Under the pieces are notes generated by a model. It searched no databases. It was given only the letters and a program-made list of their open reading frames with translations, and had not been told where the DNA came from. The position numbers and the translations under genes were made by a program. A DNA stretch of 59,866 bases from Nakamurella silvestris. GTDB taxonomy: Bacteria > Actinomycetota > Actinomycetes > Mycobacteriales > Nakamurellaceae. The stretch is from assembly GCA_003576535.1 (NCBI GenBank), contig QXCQ01000189.1, positions 1 through 59,866 on the forward strand, written 5' to 3'. Below, in pieces: positions 1-9,039 of this stretch. Position 1 is the stretch's first letter. Every line of letters starts with the position of its first letter.

Positions 1-36
1 ACACCAAACTGTCTCAGACAGCTTGACAACTTCCGT

Positions 37-68
37 GCAGCGAGCGCGATTGTCGGCACGGAGCGCGG
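37..68. repeat. Partial copy of palindromic repeat family A
   Basis: The stretch matches the right half of the element at 184-249 with only a few differences, giving a direct repeat of about 32 bp. The left half is absent or has diverged. Confidence 0.55.
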
Positions 69-183
69 ATGCTGGCAGCAGGCACCTGGCAGCAGGCAGC
101 AGCAGCTGGCAGGGCCGCGTGCCCATCAGGGACTGCCGAATGCCTCGGCGGCCTTGCTGTCTGGGACTCGCCCCACCAACCCT

Positions 184-249
184 GACCGCGCTCCTTGCCA
201 ACGTCCGCGCGCGTTGCAGCGGGCGCGATAGTCGGCACGGAGCGCGGTC
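184..249. repeat. Palindromic repeat family A, full copy
   Basis: An inverted repeat begins with GACCGCGCTCC and ends with GGAGCGCGGTC (11-bp perfect arms). Its interior is closely similar to the reverse complement of the element at 14003-14066. It looks like a dispersed hairpin element or a long-stem terminator. Confidence 0.6.
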
Positions 250-355
250 AACAGCCCGGCCCGGCACTCCCTCGGCGCGGGCCCGCCCACAGCCGGTGAT
301 CGAATGGCACCATCAACTCAACCCTTCAGCGGGCCGGATCGGACGAGGGAGGGTC

Positions 356-1246
356 ATGCGCGTTGTCGGGGTGGACCTGGCCTCCCAGGACGCGCGCTCG
401 GCGCTGGTCGAGCTGGAACTGGTCGAGCTGGCGCGGGCTGAGCTGGAGCCGGTCGAGCTGGCGCGGGCTGAGCTGGAGCCGACAGAACTCGAGCCGCGTG
501 ACGGGACCGTACGGGTGACCAGGGTCCTGAACGGCTGCAGTGACGCGCAGATCCTGGCCGCGTCGGCGACGGCCCAGGTCATCGGAATCGACTCCCCGCT
601 GGGCTGGCCGGAGGCGTTTGTCGACTTCGTGCGCCGTCAACAGGACGGTGATCTCTCGGCGGAGGAACCGATGGACCGGAATGCCAAGGCCCGCTTGGCC
701 TTTCGCCGGACGGACGAGGCCGTGCTGGCCACTGGCGCGGGCCGCCCGTTGTCGGTCTCGACCGGTTTCCTGGCCTATGTCGCGATGCGGGCGGCGTCCT
801 TGCAGGCCCAGCTGGTGGCCGCCGGTGTCCCGGTGGACCGTTCCGGGCGCACCGGCAGGGTGATCGAGGTCTACCCGGCTGCCTCCTTGCGCCGGTGGGG
901 CCTCCGGCAGCAGGGATATCGCCAGGGCGGATCGGCCCTCGGTGCTGCCGCCGATCGCCTTCTCGCTGCGGCACCCTGGCTGGATGTCGGCCCGCACCGC
1001 ACCGTCATCGAGGGATCGGTGGACTGTTTCGACGCATTGGTGGCGGCGCTGACCGCCCTCGCCCACGGAAACGGCCGCACCGACCCCGCACCCGACGGTG
1101 AGATCTACCGGCGCGAGGGGTGGATCCTGTTGCCGTCAGCAGACTTCCTCGCCACCCACCCGCTACGTCCCACCCACCCGCAACGTCCCGGCGACCCGCA
1201 ACGGCCGACCCACCCGCAACGGCCGACCGATCACCAGGTCAGCTGA
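356..1246 (+). CDS. DUF429 family protein
   Basis: The protein (296 aa from this ATG) begins MRVVGVDLASQD, has the ribonuclease-H-like acidic start typical of DUF429 proteins, and carries further conserved blocks (IGIDSPLGWPEAF; a late FDALVAALTA segment). The function of this family is not established. The start at 356 follows a GACGAGGGAGGG ribosome-binding stretch; the frame is open further upstream but looks non-coding. Near residues 20-45 there is a duplicated VELARAELEP unit, and the C-terminus ends in PTHPQRP-type repeats; both are probably recent tandem expansions. The stop overlaps the convergent aldo/keto reductase by 8 bp. Confidence 0.7.
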   Translation: MRVVGVDLASQDARSALVELELVELARAELEPVELARAELEPTELEPRDGTVRVTRVLNGCSDAQILAASATAQVIGIDSPLGWPEAFVDFVRRQQDGDLSAEEPMDRNAKARLAFRRTDEAVLATGAGRPLSVSTGFLAYVAMRAASLQAQLVAAGVPVDRSGRTGRVIEVYPAASLRRWGLRQQGYRQGGSALGAAADRLLAAAPWLDVGPHRTVIEGSVDCFDALVAALTALAHGNGRTDPAPDGEIYRREGWILLPSADFLATHPLRPTHPQRPGDPQRPTHPQRPTDHQVS

Positions 1247-2228
1247 AACCCACCACCGCGTGGGGCACGTAGGCCTCCTCGAGGTAGCTGATCTCCTCCT
1301 TCGTCAGCGTGAGGTCGAGGGAGGCCACCGCATCCTCCAGGTGGTGCGGTTTGGTGGCCCCGACGATCGGCGCGGTGACCACCGGTTTGCTCGACACCCA
1401 CGCGAGCGCGATCTGCGCGCGCGGAACGCCCCGTTGCTCTGCCACCCGCGCCACCCGCCCGATGATCTCCCGGTCGGCCTGCGCCGTAGCGGCGTACAAC
1501 CCGGCGCTCACCTGGTCGGTCTCGGCCCGGGTGCTGGTCACCTCGGGATCCCGGGTCAGCGCCCCGCGGGCCAGCGGGCTCCACGGGATCACGCCGATGC
1601 CCTGATCGGCGCACAGCGGCAGCATCTCCCGCTCCTCCTCCCGGTTGAGCAGGTTGTAGTGGTTCTGCATGGAGACGAACGGCTCCCACCCGCGGATCTG
1701 CGCCGTGTACAGGGCCTTGGAGAACTGCCAGGCGAACATGGACGAGGCTCCGAGGTACCTCACCTTGCCGGAGTGGACCAGCTGGTTCAGTGCGCCGAGG
1801 GTCTCCTCGACCGGTGTCGAGGGATCCCACCGGTGGATCTGGTAGAGGTCGATGTAGTCGGTGCCGAGCCGACGCAGACTCGCCTCCACCTCGGTCATGA
1901 TCGCCTTGCGGGACAGTCCGCGCCCGTTGGGCTCCTCCCGCATCGGCATGTAGACCTTGGTGGCGATGACGACGGACTCCCGGTTGGCGTACTCCTTCAG
2001 CGCCCGGCCGAGGATCTCCTCGCTGTGTCCGGCCGAGTACATGTTCGCGGTGTCGAAGAAGTTGATCCCCAGTTCCACGGCCCGGCGGATGAACGGCCGG
2101 CTCTCCTCCTCCGTCAGGGTCCAGGCGTGGGTGCCACGCCCGCTCTCGCCGTAACTCATGCATCCCAGGGCCAGCGGTGAGACGTCCAGTCCGGTCCTGC
2201 CCAGTTTCGTGTAGTCCATGACGACCAT
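1239..2228 (-). CDS. Aldo/keto reductase
   Basis: NADPH-dependent oxidoreductase of the aldo/keto reductase superfamily, 329 aa, a full-length (alpha/beta)8 barrel. The catalytic tetrad is visible as Asp59 and Tyr64 (FFDTANMYSAG), Lys91 (VVIATKVYMP) and His132 (LYQIHRWD). The N-terminus MDYTKLGRTGLDVS is typical; initiation could be at Met4 (2219). The IclR-family regulator gene ends 21 bp upstream on the same strand, so they may be co-transcribed. The physiological substrate cannot be told; members of this subgroup reduce aldehydes or sugars. Confidence 0.85.
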   Translation of the reverse strand: MVVMDYTKLGRTGLDVSPLALGCMSYGESGRGTHAWTLTEEESRPFIRRAVELGINFFDTANMYSAGHSEEILGRALKEYANRESVVIATKVYMPMREEPNGRGLSRKAIMTEVEASLRRLGTDYIDLYQIHRWDPSTPVEETLGALNQLVHSGKVRYLGASSMFAWQFSKALYTAQIRGWEPFVSMQNHYNLLNREEEREMLPLCADQGIGVIPWSPLARGALTRDPEVTSTRAETDQVSAGLYAATAQADREIIGRVARVAEQRGVPRAQIALAWVSSKPVVTAPIVGATKPHHLEDAVASLDLTLTKEEISYLEEAYVPHAVVGFS

Positions 2229-2249
2229 GCTGCTCGCCGGTCGATCCGG

Positions 2250-3062
2250 TCAGCGGGCCGGGGTCGCCTGACCGCCGATCGCCGCGCTGACCGCGGCTGT
2301 TGCCACCCGCACCCGGGCGGCGATCTCGGGCCAGGTCCGGTCGCAGCCCTGTTCGCAGTGGTGGGCGAAGGTGACACCGATCGAGGCGGTCGGCAGGCCG
2401 TGATGGTCGAACACGGGCGCGGCTACGGAGGCCGTGGCCGCGCTCACCTGACCGTCCTCCACCGACCAGCCGCGTTGCCGGTCGGCCGACAGCCTGGTGC
2501 GCAGCGCAGGGAGGTTGCGGTCGCCGCGTCCGGTGCGGTCGACGAAGGAGCCCACCTCGGGGAACAGTGCTCGGACCTGGGCTGCGGGCAGATGGGCCAG
2601 GACGGCCCGGCCGGTCGCGGTGAGCTGGGCGGGCAGGCGCACGCCGACCTCGGTGACCAGGGTGGGCAGACGCGGGGCCGCGGGCCTTTCCTTGACCACG
2701 TAGAGGATCTCGGAGCCGTGCAGCACCCCGAGGTGGGCGGTCATCCCGGTGTCCTTGGCGAGCTGGGTCAGCACCGGTCGGCCGATCCGCTCGAGGGAGT
2801 CCTGGCGCAGGTAGGCGGTGCCGATCTCGAAGGCGGTGACGCCGAGGCCCCAACGACGTTGGCTCGGCAGGTGCACCACAAAACCGGCCGCGGCCAGTTC
2901 GGTGAGCAGTTCGTACAGGCTGGAACGGGGGAGTGCGAGCTCGCGGGCGATGGTGCCGGCCGACTGCGGGCTGGTGCGCGAGGCGAGGAAGGTCAGCACC
3001 GCCAGGCCGCGTCGCAGGGCCGGGGCCGGCCCGTCCGCGGAGGGCAGCGGTCTGATCGTCAT
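2250..3062 (-). CDS. hutR: IclR-family transcriptional regulator, HutR-like
   Basis: 270-aa IclR-family regulator: an N-terminal winged helix (about residues 10-70, with a SAGTIARELALPRSSLYELL recognition region) and a C-terminal effector-binding domain from about 85. It is divergent from the histidine utilisation operon. In corynebacteria an IclR protein called HutR controls hut genes, so the same job is inferred here; the symbol is by position and family, not proven orthology. ATG 3062 lacks a Shine-Dalgarno and lies two bases from an 18-bp palindrome (3065-3082), so either the mRNA is leaderless or translation begins at an upstream in-frame GTG. The next gene downstream is the aldo/keto reductase. 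Confidence 0.8.
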   Translation of the reverse strand: MTIRPLPSADGPAPALRRGLAVLTFLASRTSPQSAGTIARELALPRSSLYELLTELAAAGFVVHLPSQRRWGLGVTAFEIGTAYLRQDSLERIGRPVLTQLAKDTGMTAHLGVLHGSEILYVVKERPAAPRLPTLVTEVGVRLPAQLTATGRAVLAHLPAAQVRALFPEVGSFVDRTGRGDRNLPALRTRLSADRQRGWSVEDGQVSAATASVAAPVFDHHGLPTASIGVTFAHHCEQGCDRTWPEIAARVRVATAAVSAAIGGQATPAR

Positions 3063-3064
3063 AG

Positions 3065-3082
3065 TGTCCGGTATACCGGACA
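3065..3082. promoter_or_regulatory. Palindromic operator between hutR-like gene and hutH
   Basis: Perfect 18-bp palindrome TGTCCGGTATACCGGACA in the divergent intergenic region. As I recall it, the HutR box described in Corynebacterium resistens is TCTGwwATwCCAGA; the core TCCGGTATACCGGA matches 11 of its 14 positions and two of the changes keep the symmetry. It probably binds the adjacent IclR regulator. Confidence 0.65.
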
Positions 3083-3135
3083 ACACTTCGTCTCGCCCCC
3101 TCGCGTTCGGCGGCCGGAGGGCATGGAATGAGAGG

Positions 3136-4764
3136 GTGAGCCCTGTCGAATCAGCATTCAGCCCTGCGCCCTCCTCCGTGGACGGGGCAGCAACCGTCCC
3201 GCCCACCGTCATCCTCGGCACCTCCGGGGCGACCCCGGCCGACATCCGTGCGGTGGCCCGGGGCGGCGCGGGGGTGTCCATCGGTGCCCAGTCCCGAGCG
3301 GCCCTGGAGGCCGCCCGCCGGGTGGTCGAGGACCTTGCCGATGACGTCAACCCGCACTACGGGATCTCCACCGGCTTCGGTGCCTTGGCCACGACCCACA
3401 TCCCGACCGATCGCCGGGCCGCCCTGCAGACCTCGCTGATCCGCTCCCACGCGGCCGGCAACGGCCCCGCGGTGGAGACCGAGGTCGTCCGGGCAATGAT
3501 GTTGCTGCGCCTGGCCACCCTGTGCAGCGGACGCACCGGTGTCCACCCGGACACCGCCGACACCCTGGCCGCCGTGATCAGCGCCGGGATCACCCCGGTG
3601 GTGTCGGAGTACGGATCCTTGGGCTGCTCGGGCGATCTCGCCCCGCTGTCGGCGGTGGCACTGACCCTGATCGGTGAGGGGGAGGTCTTCGACCGTGACG
3701 GCAACCGGGTTCCGGCCGCCGCCGCGCTCGCCGCCGCCGGGATCGAGCCCGTGGTGCTGCACGAGAAGGAGGGCCTCGCCCTCATCAACGGCACCGACGG
3801 CATGCTCGGGATGCTGAGCCTGGCCGGCCAGGACCTGCAGATGCTCTTGGACACCGCCGATATCGCTGCCGCCATGAGCGTCGAGGCCCAGCTGGGCACC
3901 GACCGGGTATTCGCCGCCGACATCCAGGCCCTGCGGCCGCATCCGGGTCAGGCGGCCTCGGCCGCCCGGATCCGCGAGGCCCTCGCGAACTCCCCGATGG
4001 TCGCCTCCCACGCCGGCCCCGAGGACATGGCGGTCCAGGACGCCTACTCCCTGCGCTGCGCCCCGGCGGTCCACGGTGCGGCCCGCGACACCCTCGACCA
4101 CGCCATGGTCGTCGCCGGTCGCGAGATGCGTTCGGCCATCGACAATCCGGTGATCCTGCCGGACGGGCGGGTGGAATCGAACGGCAACTTCCACGGTGCG
4201 CCGGTGGGTTACGTGCTCGACTTCCTGGCCATCGCGGCCGCCGACGTGGCCTCGATCAGCGAGCGACGGACCGACCGGATGCTCGACAAGTCCCGCAGCC
4301 GTGGACTTCCGGCGTTCCTGGCCTACGAGGTCGGTGTCGACTCCGGCCACATGATCGCGCAGTACACCCAGGCGGGCATCGTGGCCGAGATGAAACGACT
4401 GGCCGTGCCGGCCTCGGTCGACTCGATCCCTTCCTCGGCGATGCAGGAGGACCACGTGTCCCTCGGCTGGCACGCCGCCCGCAAGCTCCGTCGCGCCGTC
4501 GACGGGCTCGGCCGGGTCCTGGCGATCGAGATCCTCACCGCTGCACGGGCCCTGGACCTGCGCGAACCCCTCAAGGCCGGGCCGGTGACGGCGGCCGTCC
4601 GAGATCTGGTCCGCACCAGGGTCGCCGGTCCCGGTCCCGACCGTCATCTCGGCGCGGAGATCGAGGCCGTGGTCGAACTCGTCCAGTCCGGCTCGATCCA
4701 CCGCACCGCCAACGAGACGCTCTCCCTCACCCATTCGCCTTCCTCGTCAGGAGAAGTTCGATGA
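3136..4764 (+). CDS. hutH: Histidine ammonia-lyase
   Basis: First enzyme of histidine degradation: L-histidine to urocanate plus ammonia, cytosolic homotetramer with an MIO prosthetic group. About 542 aa from GTG 3136; the family is usually near 510, so a later GTG at 3178 is possible. Catalytic Tyr75 lies in HYGISTGFG. The MIO-forming triad reads Cys-Ser-Gly (164-166, in [13 protein letters not shown]) rather than the textbook Ala-Ser-Gly; I believe this variant occurs in other actinobacterial histidases. It is the first gene of a run of five overlapping genes; its TGA overlaps the hutU ATG. Confidence 0.93.
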   Translation: MSPVESAFSPAPSSVDGAATVPPTVILGTSGATPADIRAVARGGAGVSIGAQSRAALEAARRVVEDLADDVNPHYGISTGFGALATTHIPTDRRAALQTSLIRSHAAGNGPAVETEVVRAMMLLRLATLCSGRTGVHPDTADTLAAVISAGITPVVSEYGSLGCSGDLAPLSAVALTLIGEGEVFDRDGNRVPAAAALAAAGIEPVVLHEKEGLALINGTDGMLGMLSLAGQDLQMLLDTADIAAAMSVEAQLGTDRVFAADIQALRPHPGQAASAARIREALANSPMVASHAGPEDMAVQDAYSLRCAPAVHGAARDTLDHAMVVAGREMRSAIDNPVILPDGRVESNGNFHGAPVGYVLDFLAIAAADVASISERRTDRMLDKSRSRGLPAFLAYEVGVDSGHMIAQYTQAGIVAEMKRLAVPASVDSIPSSAMQEDHVSLGWHAARKLRRAVDGLGRVLAIEILTAARALDLREPLKAGPVTAAVRDLVRTRVAGPGPDRHLGAEIEAVVELVQSGSIHRTANETLSLTHSPSSSGEVR

Positions 4765-6428
4765 CCTCCGGTCCACGGCCCGTCCGCGCCAACCGCGGCA
4801 CCACCCTCACCGCACGCTCCTGGTCCACCGAGGCGCCGCTGCGGATGCTGCAGAACAACCTCGATCCCGATGTGGCAGAGAACCCCGACGAGTTGGTCGT
4901 CTACGGCGGAACCGGCAAGGCTGCACGCGACTGGCCCTCCTTCGACGCCATCTGTCGGACCCTGACCGACCTGCGCGAGGACGAGACCCTGCTGGTCCAG
5001 TCCGGCAAACCGGTCGGTGTCATGCGGACCCACGAGTGGGCGCCGCGGGTGCTGATCGCGAACTCGAACCTGGTGGGGGACTGGGCGAACTGGCCCGAGT
5101 TCCGTCGCCTGGAACACCTCGGCCTGACCATGTACGGCCAGATGACGGCGGGATCCTGGATCTACATCGGCACCCAGGGCATCGTCCAGGGAACCTACGA
5201 AACCTTCGCCGCGGTGGCGGACAAGAAGTTCGGCGGCACCCTGGCCGGAACCCTCACCCTCACCGGTGGTCTCGGCGGCATGGGTGGGGCCCAACCGTTG
5301 GCCGTCACCATGAACGGCGGTGTGGCGCTGTGCATCGACGTAGACCCGTGGCGGGCGGCGCGCCGGCTGGAAACCCGTTACCTGGACGTGGTGGCCGACT
5401 CCCTCGACCACGGCATCGAACTCGCCCTCGCGGCGAAGGCCGCCCGGCAGCCGCTCTCGGTGGCCGTCATCGGCAATGCCGCCGAGGTCTTCCCGGAACT
5501 GCTGCGCCGTGGGGTCGACATCGACATCGTCACCGACCAGACCAGCGCGCACGACCCGCTGTCCTACCTGCCGATCGGTGTCGAGCTGGAGGACTGGCAC
5601 GATCTCGCGGCCAAGAAACCCGAGGAGTTCACCGACCGGGCCCGCGATTCGATGGCCAAGCAGGTGGAGGCGATGGTCGGGTTCGCCGACGGCGGGGCCG
5701 AGGTCTTCGACTACGGCAACTCGATCCGCGGCGAGGCACAGCTTGCCGGGTACGAGCGGGCCTTCGACTTCCCCGGATTCGTCCCGGCCTACATCCGGCC
5801 CCTGTTCTCCGAGGGCAAGGGGCCGTTCCGCTGGGCGGCGCTCTCCGGCGACCCGAAGGACATCGCCGTCACCGACAAGGCGGTGATGGAGTTGTTCCCC
5901 GACAACGACAAACTGCAGCGGTGGATGCGGATGGCCCCGGAGAAGATCGCCCACATGGGACTGCCGGCCCGGATCTGCTGGCTCGGCTACGGCGAACGCC
6001 ACCTGGCCGGCCTGCGGTTCAACGAGCTGGTCGCCTCCGGTGAGATCAGTGCACCGCTGGTGATCGGCCGGGACCACCTCGACTCGGGTTCGGTGGCCTC
6101 CCCGTACCGCGAGACCGAGTCGATGGCAGACGGTTCCGACGCCATCGCCGACTGGCCGCTGCTCAACGCCCTGGTGAACACCGCCTCCGGTGCGACCTGG
6201 GTGTCCATCCACCACGGCGGCGGGGTCGGCATGGGCCGCTCCATCCACGCCGGCCAGGTGTCGGTGGCCGACGGGACCGAACTGGCCGCGCAGAAACTGG
6301 AACGTGTGCTGACGAACGACCCGGCCATGGGGGTCATCCGGCATGTGGACGCCGGATACCCGGAGGCCGAGAAGGTCGCCGCCGAACGTGGTGTCCGGAT
6401 TCCGATGCGGGAGGGCGACGCACGATGA
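4761..6428 (+). CDS. hutU: Urocanate hydratase
   Basis: Converts urocanate to 4-imidazolone-5-propionate with tightly bound NAD+ as electrophile. 555 aa, full length. Visible hallmarks are [15 protein letters not shown] near residue 48, [20 protein letters not shown] (125-144), the glycine-rich NAD loop [15 protein letters not shown] (about 164-178) and the catalytic cysteine region [12 protein letters not shown] near residue 405. It overlaps hutH and the M20 gene by ATGA junctions, so it is translationally coupled on both sides. Confidence 0.96.
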   Translation: MTSGPRPVRANRGTTLTARSWSTEAPLRMLQNNLDPDVAENPDELVVYGGTGKAARDWPSFDAICRTLTDLREDETLLVQSGKPVGVMRTHEWAPRVLIANSNLVGDWANWPEFRRLEHLGLTMYGQMTAGSWIYIGTQGIVQGTYETFAAVADKKFGGTLAGTLTLTGGLGGMGGAQPLAVTMNGGVALCIDVDPWRAARRLETRYLDVVADSLDHGIELALAAKAARQPLSVAVIGNAAEVFPELLRRGVDIDIVTDQTSAHDPLSYLPIGVELEDWHDLAAKKPEEFTDRARDSMAKQVEAMVGFADGGAEVFDYGNSIRGEAQLAGYERAFDFPGFVPAYIRPLFSEGKGPFRWAALSGDPKDIAVTDKAVMELFPDNDKLQRWMRMAPEKIAHMGLPARICWLGYGERHLAGLRFNELVASGEISAPLVIGRDHLDSGSVASPYRETESMADGSDAIADWPLLNALVNTASGATWVSIHHGGGVGMGRSIHAGQVSVADGTELAAQKLERVLTNDPAMGVIRHVDAGYPEAEKVAAERGVRIPMREGDAR

Positions 6429-7687
6429 AGATCGCCCCCGGGCCCGCCGACGGTGCGCGCTTCGCCTCTGCCTGGTCGGACCTGGCCACCGTCGGCCGGG
6501 ATCAGCAGCGTGGCGGCTACTCCCGTCATGCCTTCGACGACGCCGAGATGGCGATGCGGTCCTGGTTCGTCGAGCAGGCCGAGCGGCGTGGACTCCAGGT
6601 CGAGGTGGATCGCAATGCGAACATCTGGGCCTGGTGGGGGACGCCCGGGCCGGGGGCGCTGGTGACCGGGTCCCATCTGGATTCGGTTCCCGGGGGCGGG
6701 GCCTTCGACGGGCCGCTGGGTGTGGTCTCCTCGCTGCTGGCCATCGACGAGCTGCGGGTCCGCGGATTCGTGCCGAGTCGGCCGATTGCGCTGGTGTGCT
6801 TCGTCGAGGAGGAGGGTGGCCGATTCGGGCTGCCATGCCTGGGATCTCGGCTGATGACGGGGGTGGCCGATGCCGACCAGGTCCGTCGGCTGCACGATCC
6901 GGACGGGGTCAACGTGGCCGATGCCGCGCGCCGGGTCGGGATCGATCCGGAACGATTCGGACCGGACCCGGAGCGTGTCGCGATGATCGACGCCTTTGTG
7001 GAACTGCATGTCGAACAGGGTCGTCTGCTGCACGCGGCCGACCCGTCGGCCGCGGTGGCGGTCGGCTCCCAGATCGATGCCCACGGGCGGTGGCGGTTCA
7101 CCTTCACCGGCGAAGGCAACCATGCCGGGACCACCCGCCCCGCTGATCGCCGGGATCCGATGATTCCTGCTGCAGCAACGGTTCTCGCCGCGCGTCGAGC
7201 CCTGGTCGATCACCCGGACGCGGTGGCGACCGTCGGCCGGATCGTCCCGAACCCCGGCGGTACCAACGTCATCGCCGGCAGTGTGGACCTGTGGTTGGAT
7301 GCCCGGGTGGCCACCTCCGAGGCGACGATCGCGGTGGTGGACGCCATCACGGCCGCCGCCCGGTTGGAGGCGGAGGCGGAGGAATGCACCGTGGTGCTCC
7401 GCCGGGAGTCCTTCTCCGAGCAGGTCATCTTCGATCCGAACCTGGGCCTGCAGTGCGCCCAGATCCTGGAGGCGCCGATGATCGGGACCGGTGCCGGCCA
7501 CGACGCGGGTGTGCTCGCCCCGTTCCTGCCGACCGCGATGATCTTCGTGCGCAATCCCACCGGTGTCTCCCACTCGCCGGCCGAACATGCCGAGATCGCC
7601 GATTGTGTGGCCGGGATCGGTGCCCTGGCCGATGTTCTCGGCCGGGCGGGCCAGGCGGACGGGGATTCCCGGGCGGTGACACCCTGA
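6425..7687 (+). CDS. M20-family amidohydrolase in the hut operon, probable N-formylglutamate deformylase
   Basis: 420-aa zinc amidohydrolase of the M20 allantoate amidohydrolase/hydantoinase/carbamoylase type. Metal ligands are visible: His84 (TGSHLDSV), Asp95 (GAFDGPLG), Glu128-130 (FVEEEGG), His195 (ELHVEQGR) and a C-terminal His in [11 protein letters not shown]. It lies between hutU and hutF. No canonical hutG is in the block, so I infer that it hydrolyses N-formyl-L-glutamate, the HutF product, to formate and glutamate. Similar genes in actinobacterial hut clusters are commonly labelled allantoate amidohydrolase; no other purine-catabolic gene is here. The end overlaps hutF by one base (TGATG). 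Confidence 0.75.
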   Translation: MKIAPGPADGARFASAWSDLATVGRDQQRGGYSRHAFDDAEMAMRSWFVEQAERRGLQVEVDRNANIWAWWGTPGPGALVTGSHLDSVPGGGAFDGPLGVVSSLLAIDELRVRGFVPSRPIALVCFVEEEGGRFGLPCLGSRLMTGVADADQVRRLHDPDGVNVADAARRVGIDPERFGPDPERVAMIDAFVELHVEQGRLLHAADPSAAVAVGSQIDAHGRWRFTFTGEGNHAGTTRPADRRDPMIPAAATVLAARRALVDHPDAVATVGRIVPNPGGTNVIAGSVDLWLDARVATSEATIAVVDAITAAARLEAEAEECTVVLRRESFSEQVIFDPNLGLQCAQILEAPMIGTGAGHDAGVLAPFLPTAMIFVRNPTGVSHSPAEHAEIADCVAGIGALADVLGRAGQADGDSRAVTP

Positions 7688-9039
7688 TGGTGGTGTTCCG
7701 GTGCGAGCAGGCCCTGCTCGACGGGCCCAGGGGTGAGTACGTCCTGGCCGGACCGGTGGACATCACCTGCGACAACGGTGTGATCACTGCGATCGGGCCG
7801 GTGGATCCGTCGTCGACACAGGTCCAGGTGCTGGACGGCCTGGTGACACCATCCTTCGCCGATGCCCATTCCCACGTCTTCCACCGGGCGTTGCGCGGAC
7901 GGACCCACGAGTCCGCCGACGGGCCCGGTGATTTCTGGACCTGGCGTGACGTGATGTACTCGGCGGCCGAGAAGCTCGACCCGGAAGGGCTTTTCGCATT
8001 GTCCCAGGCAGCCTACGCGGAGATGGTCTGCGCGGGGGTGACGGCGGTCGGGGAGTTCCACTACCTGCACCACGGCCCGGACGGCCGACGGTACACCGAT
8101 CCGAACGCGATGGGGCTGGCCCTGGCCGAGGCCGCCGGTGCGGCCTCCCTGGACCTGACCCTCCTGGACGTGGCCTATCTGGCCGGCGGTATCGGAAGTT
8201 CCGGGGAACCGTTGGCCCTGAACAGGGTGCAGCAGCGATTCGGGGACGGTTCGATCGGGGCCTGGGCCGACCGGGTCGCTGCGATCCCGGCGACGATCCG
8301 TACCGGGGTGGCGATCCACTCCGTCCGGGCGGTACCGGCCGCGGACATGCCTACGATCGTGGCCGCGGCGGGGGACCGGTGGCTGCACGTCCACCTCTCC
8401 GAACAGCCCGCCGAGAACGATGCCACCCTGGCCGCCTACGGGTTGACCCCCACCCAGGTGCTCGAACGGGCCGGCGCGATCGGCCCACGGACGGCGGCGG
8501 TCCACGCCACCCACCTCTCAGCTGCCGACATCGAGATACTCGGTACCGGTGGAGCTTCCATCGTGATGTGTCCGGCCACCGAGGCCGACCTCGCCGACGG
8601 GATCGGACCTGCCAGGGAACTGGCGACGGCAGGGGCGCGGATCTCGCTGGGGTCGGACCAACATGTCGTCACCGATCCGATCGCCCAGGCTCGGGGCCTG
8701 GAGTACGGGGAACGGCTGGCCACCGGTATTCGGGGCCGGTTCACCCCGAACGAACTCTGGCGTGCGGCCACCGTCGACTCCCACCGCTGTATCGGCTCCG
8801 CCGGCGGTCGCCTCGCTGTCGGTGCCCCGGCGGATCTGGTGGCGCTGCGTACCAACAGTTCTCGAACGGCCGGATCCCGGTCGGAGCAGCTCATCATGTC
8901 CGCGTCGGCGGCCGACGTGGCAGTGGTGGTGGCGAAAGGGCGGGTGGTAGCCCGGGACGGTGTCCACCTCGCCCTGGGGGATCCCGGTGAGTTGCTGGGC
9001 CGAGCCCTCGGCGAACTCTGGAAGGATGCGAACCTGTGA
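7687..9039 (+). CDS. hutF: Formimidoylglutamate deiminase
   Basis: Amidohydrolase-superfamily enzyme that deiminates N-formimino-L-glutamate to N-formyl-L-glutamate plus ammonia. 450 aa from ATG 7687, the family's usual length. Metal ligands: His61/His63 (ADAHSHVFHRALRG), His in HVHLSEQPAEN (about 236) and Asp in SLGSDQHV (about 322). The frame is open much further upstream, but that part only shadows the M20 gene; the ATG at the TGATG junction is chosen. Its presence means the pathway runs by the two-step deiminase branch rather than a direct formiminoglutamase. Confidence 0.93.
   Translation: MVVFRCEQALLDGPRGEYVLAGPVDITCDNGVITAIGPVDPSSTQVQVLDGLVTPSFADAHSHVFHRALRGRTHESADGPGDFWTWRDVMYSAAEKLDPEGLFALSQAAYAEMVCAGVTAVGEFHYLHHGPDGRRYTDPNAMGLALAEAAGAASLDLTLLDVAYLAGGIGSSGEPLALNRVQQRFGDGSIGAWADRVAAIPATIRTGVAIHSVRAVPAADMPTIVAAAGDRWLHVHLSEQPAENDATLAAYGLTPTQVLERAGAIGPRTAAVHATHLSAADIEILGTGGASIVMCPATEADLADGIGPARELATAGARISLGSDQHVVTDPIAQARGLEYGERLATGIRGRFTPNELWRAATVDSHRCIGSAGGRLAVGAPADLVALRTNSSRTAGSRSEQLIMSASAADVAVVVAKGRVVARDGVHLALGDPGELLGRALGELWKDANL

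Larger units (their letters stand above)
1..355. other. Non-coding left end with two related repeat copies
   Basis: No convincing gene is seen before the DUF429 start at 356; a reading frame open from position 23 has low-complexity sequence and no ribosome-binding site. The stretch holds a half copy (37-68) and a full copy (184-249) of a palindromic repeat also found at 14003-14066. A promoter for the downstream gene was not identified. Confidence 0.5.

Noticed and set aside
1-355. N-terminal extension of the DUF429 protein from position 23
   Set aside because: The added sequence is low complexity, overlaps two repeat elements, and the ribosome-binding site and conserved start are at 356.
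6425-7687. Allantoin/allantoate catabolism gene
   Set aside because: Only the family resemblance suggests it; no allantoinase or ureidoglycolate gene is near and the gene is embedded in the hut operon.
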